Origin: an uncultured Lachnobacterium sp.
Lineage (GTDB): Bacteria > Bacillota > Clostridia > Lachnospirales > Lachnospiraceae
NCBI GenBank assembly: GCA_900543445.1
Contig: UQRC01000005.1
Span: 23,217-87,216, forward strand
Reading direction: 5' to 3'
DNA: 64,000 bases
The position numbers and the translations under genes are program-made. Below the pieces are notes generated by a model. It made no database searches. It saw only the letters and a list, made by a program, of their open reading frames with translations, and was not told where the DNA came from. The first letter of the stretch is position 1. The number at the start of each line of letters is the position of its first letter. This document shows, piece after piece, positions 63,060 to 64,000 of the stretch.

Positions 63060-63410
63060 ATGCTTTTTATTTGTTACCCGAAATGTTCTACCTGCCAGAA
63101 GGCAGGAAAGTGGCTGGATGAGCACGGAGTTGCGTATACGCAGCGCCATATTGTGGAAGAGAATCCGACATATGAGGAGTTGAAGAAGTGGCATGCGTTG
63201 AGCGGACTGCCGCTGAAGAAGTTCTTCAATACAAGCGGAATGTTGTACAAGGAAATGAAGTTGAAGGACAAGCTCCCGACGATGAGCGAGGACGAGCAGT
63301 TACAGCTTCTGGCAACGAATGGAATGCTTGTGAAGCGGCCGCTTGCGGTGACGGATGATATGGTGTTGGTTGGGTTTAAGGAAGCGGAGTGGGCAAAGCT
63401 TACGGAGTGA
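63060..63410 (+). CDS. Spx/ArsC family thioredoxin-fold protein
   Basis: A 116-residue protein with CSTC (YPKCSTCQKAGKWLDEHG) in a thioredoxin-like fold and the ArsC/Spx-type NTSGMLYKE and MLVKRPLAV segments. It resembles the YffB/ArsC-like reductase group more than Spx, which binds RNA polymerase; the arginine typical for arsenate binding (KRPL) is present. The likely role is a glutathione- or thioredoxin-type reductase or stress regulator. AAGGAGG precedes ATG. Confidence 0.82.
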   Translation: MLFICYPKCSTCQKAGKWLDEHGVAYTQRHIVEENPTYEELKKWHALSGLPLKKFFNTSGMLYKEMKLKDKLPTMSEDEQLQLLATNGMLVKRPLAVTDDMVLVGFKEAEWAKLTE

Positions 63411-63433
63411 CCTGATTTTCAATGAGCCGGAAG

Positions 63434-63580
63434 GTTACTGTTCAGACGCAAGCTTGACACCACGCTGTCAAGCTATGCGCCATAGTATTAATTATTGAGT
63501 GATTACAGCCCCTGCCTCGTAGAGGCATTTTAAATGGGCTGTAATCGTTGCTGGTAACACCGTTAGGTGTGAACAGTAAC
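63434..63580 (+). mobile_element. 147-bp MITE with multi-hairpin structure
   Basis: Ends are perfect 11-bp inverted repeats GTTACTGTTCA (63434-63444) and TGAACAGTAAC (63570-63580). They are flanked by the 8-bp direct repeat GCCGGAAG (63426-63433 and 63581-63588), a target duplication. Inside are perfect stems AGCTTGACA/TGTCAAGCT, CTATG/CATAG, GATTACAGCCC/GGGCTGTAATC with TGCCTC/GAGGCA nested, and ACACC/GGTGT. No coding frame is present. It should be moved by a transposase encoded elsewhere; 8-bp duplications occur in several IS families. Confidence 0.8.
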
Positions 63581-63620
63581 GCCGGAAGTTGTAAAATTCT
63601 AATGACGGAAGAGGAATTAC

Positions 63621-63905
63621 ATGAAGCCGAGAACATCAAAATCAATGGAACTATATAATACGCTCCTTAATCGTGGCTATCCGCAGGAATTCTGTGAGCA
63701 GATTTCACTGAATCTGAACACGGATTGGACGGCGCAACGGATGATGGGTTATCTGTCGCACTACAAGAAGCTGCCGATGGCGGAGATTGTGGATGAGATG
63801 TTAGCGATTCTCAGCGACCGGAACCGGATTATGAAGAAGCATGAGCTGGAGGATACGAACACGAAGTGGAACGAGTTTTTGAATCGCGGATTTGGAGAAA
63901 ACTAA
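63621..63905 (+). CDS. Small helical protein, unknown
   Basis: A 94-residue protein starting at ATG 63621 (GAAGAGGAA upstream). It is basic at the start (MKPRTSKSMELYNTLLNRG) and helical, with EFCEQISLNLNTDWTAQRMMGYLSHYKKLP, then a charged end. There is no membrane segment. I do not recognise a family. The MITE lies directly upstream and may carry or displace its promoter. Confidence 0.55.
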   Translation: MKPRTSKSMELYNTLLNRGYPQEFCEQISLNLNTDWTAQRMMGYLSHYKKLPMAEIVDEMLAILSDRNRIMKKHELEDTNTKWNEFLNRGFGEN

Positions 63906-63910
63906 TTCGC

Positions 63911-63939
63911 TTGACAGACCGTGGATGAATATCTACACT
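63911..63939 (+). promoter_or_regulatory. Promoter of a gene starting at the window edge
   Basis: TTGACA (63911-63916), 17-base spacer, TACACT (63934-63939). Downstream, GAAGGAGG is followed by ATG at 63998, so a new gene begins at the very end of the window. Confidence 0.65.
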
Positions 63940-64000
63940 AACATTTAATAGTATAAGCTGAGGGGATAAAATCGAAGGATTGAAGGAGGCTATATTATGA

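Noticed and set aside
63442-63645. Minus-strand coding frame across the MITE
   Set aside because: It runs through perfect hairpins and terminal repeats and has no ribosome site; the repeat structure explains the region.
1-64000. CRISPR array
   Set aside because: No run of regularly spaced identical repeats with unique spacers was found; the only phased repeats (48179-48340) are imperfect dyads without spacers.
1-64000. tRNA, rRNA, tmRNA or SRP RNA genes
   Set aside because: No stretch matched the conserved cores by eye; weak cases could be missed without a covariance search.

Overview
The window looks like chromosomal DNA from a motile, anaerobic Gram-positive of the Lachnospiraceae (Roseburia / Agathobacter / Lachnospira type). 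The evidence is a flagellin with FliS, a Gram-positive Tad pilus locus without a secretin, GlgB and GH13 enzymes, Spx/ArsC-type and DUF1858 redox proteins, a lysyl-tRNA synthetase carrying a C-terminal tRNA-binding domain, AAAGGAGG-type ribosome binding sites and near-consensus sigma-A promoters. No rRNA or tRNA gene and no CRISPR array was seen. Species cannot be assigned by eye.

Layout. 1-8.5 kb: aconitase-family hydratase, AI-2E-type permease, a TPR/P-loop ATPase and glycogen branching enzyme. 8.6-16.5 kb: a 1002-residue protein with a FliK-like C-terminus, then a minus-strand block of cell-wall amidase, GH18/SH3 protein and an odd kinase/P-loop operon whose two gene junctions look recoded or use non-standard starts. 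16.6-20 kb: MecA, DUF1858 protein, a sigma-28 type promoter driving fliC-fliS, and a DUF2508 protein. 20.1-29.7 kb: a complete Tad pilus operon (two prepilin peptidases, TadZ, CpaF, TadB, TadC, Flp pilin, pseudopilin-like proteins and an FHA protein). 29.7-42.3 kb: housekeeping genes (rhomboid, flavodoxin-fold/SCP2 protein, HIT, murG, SleB-type hydrolase, argF, birA, coaX, dusB, greA, lysS).

42.3-46.9 kb is a graveyard of mobile DNA (serine recombinase, probable relaxase tail, RelB-like antitoxin tail, chimeric scraps). It surrounds an intact-looking type I toxin-antitoxin module (27-residue membrane peptide, convergent antisense promoter) and a GH13 amylase gene. 46.9-50.2 kb: glycerate kinase, a Fic protein preceded by four ~40-bp repeats, and a HIRAN protein. 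50.2-61.6 kb resembles a defence island: PLD-nuclease/SF2 helicase/DUF3427 with a Nudix partner; an AT-rich trio (AbiH/SIR2-like, small membrane protein, DUF4062/TIR-like protein of 910 residues); then a methyltransferase with a second PLD-helicase. 61.6-64 kb: zinc ribbon protein, a frameshifted Rpn-type nuclease gene, an Spx/ArsC protein, a 147-bp MITE with 11-bp terminal inverted repeats and 8-bp target duplication, and a small conserved-looking protein.

The strongest candidates for something undescribed are the AT-rich trio at 53.9-58.6 kb, the kinase/P-loop junctions at 14.4-15.2 kb, the type I toxin-antitoxin module at 43.2-43.5 kb, and the phased repeats in front of fic.
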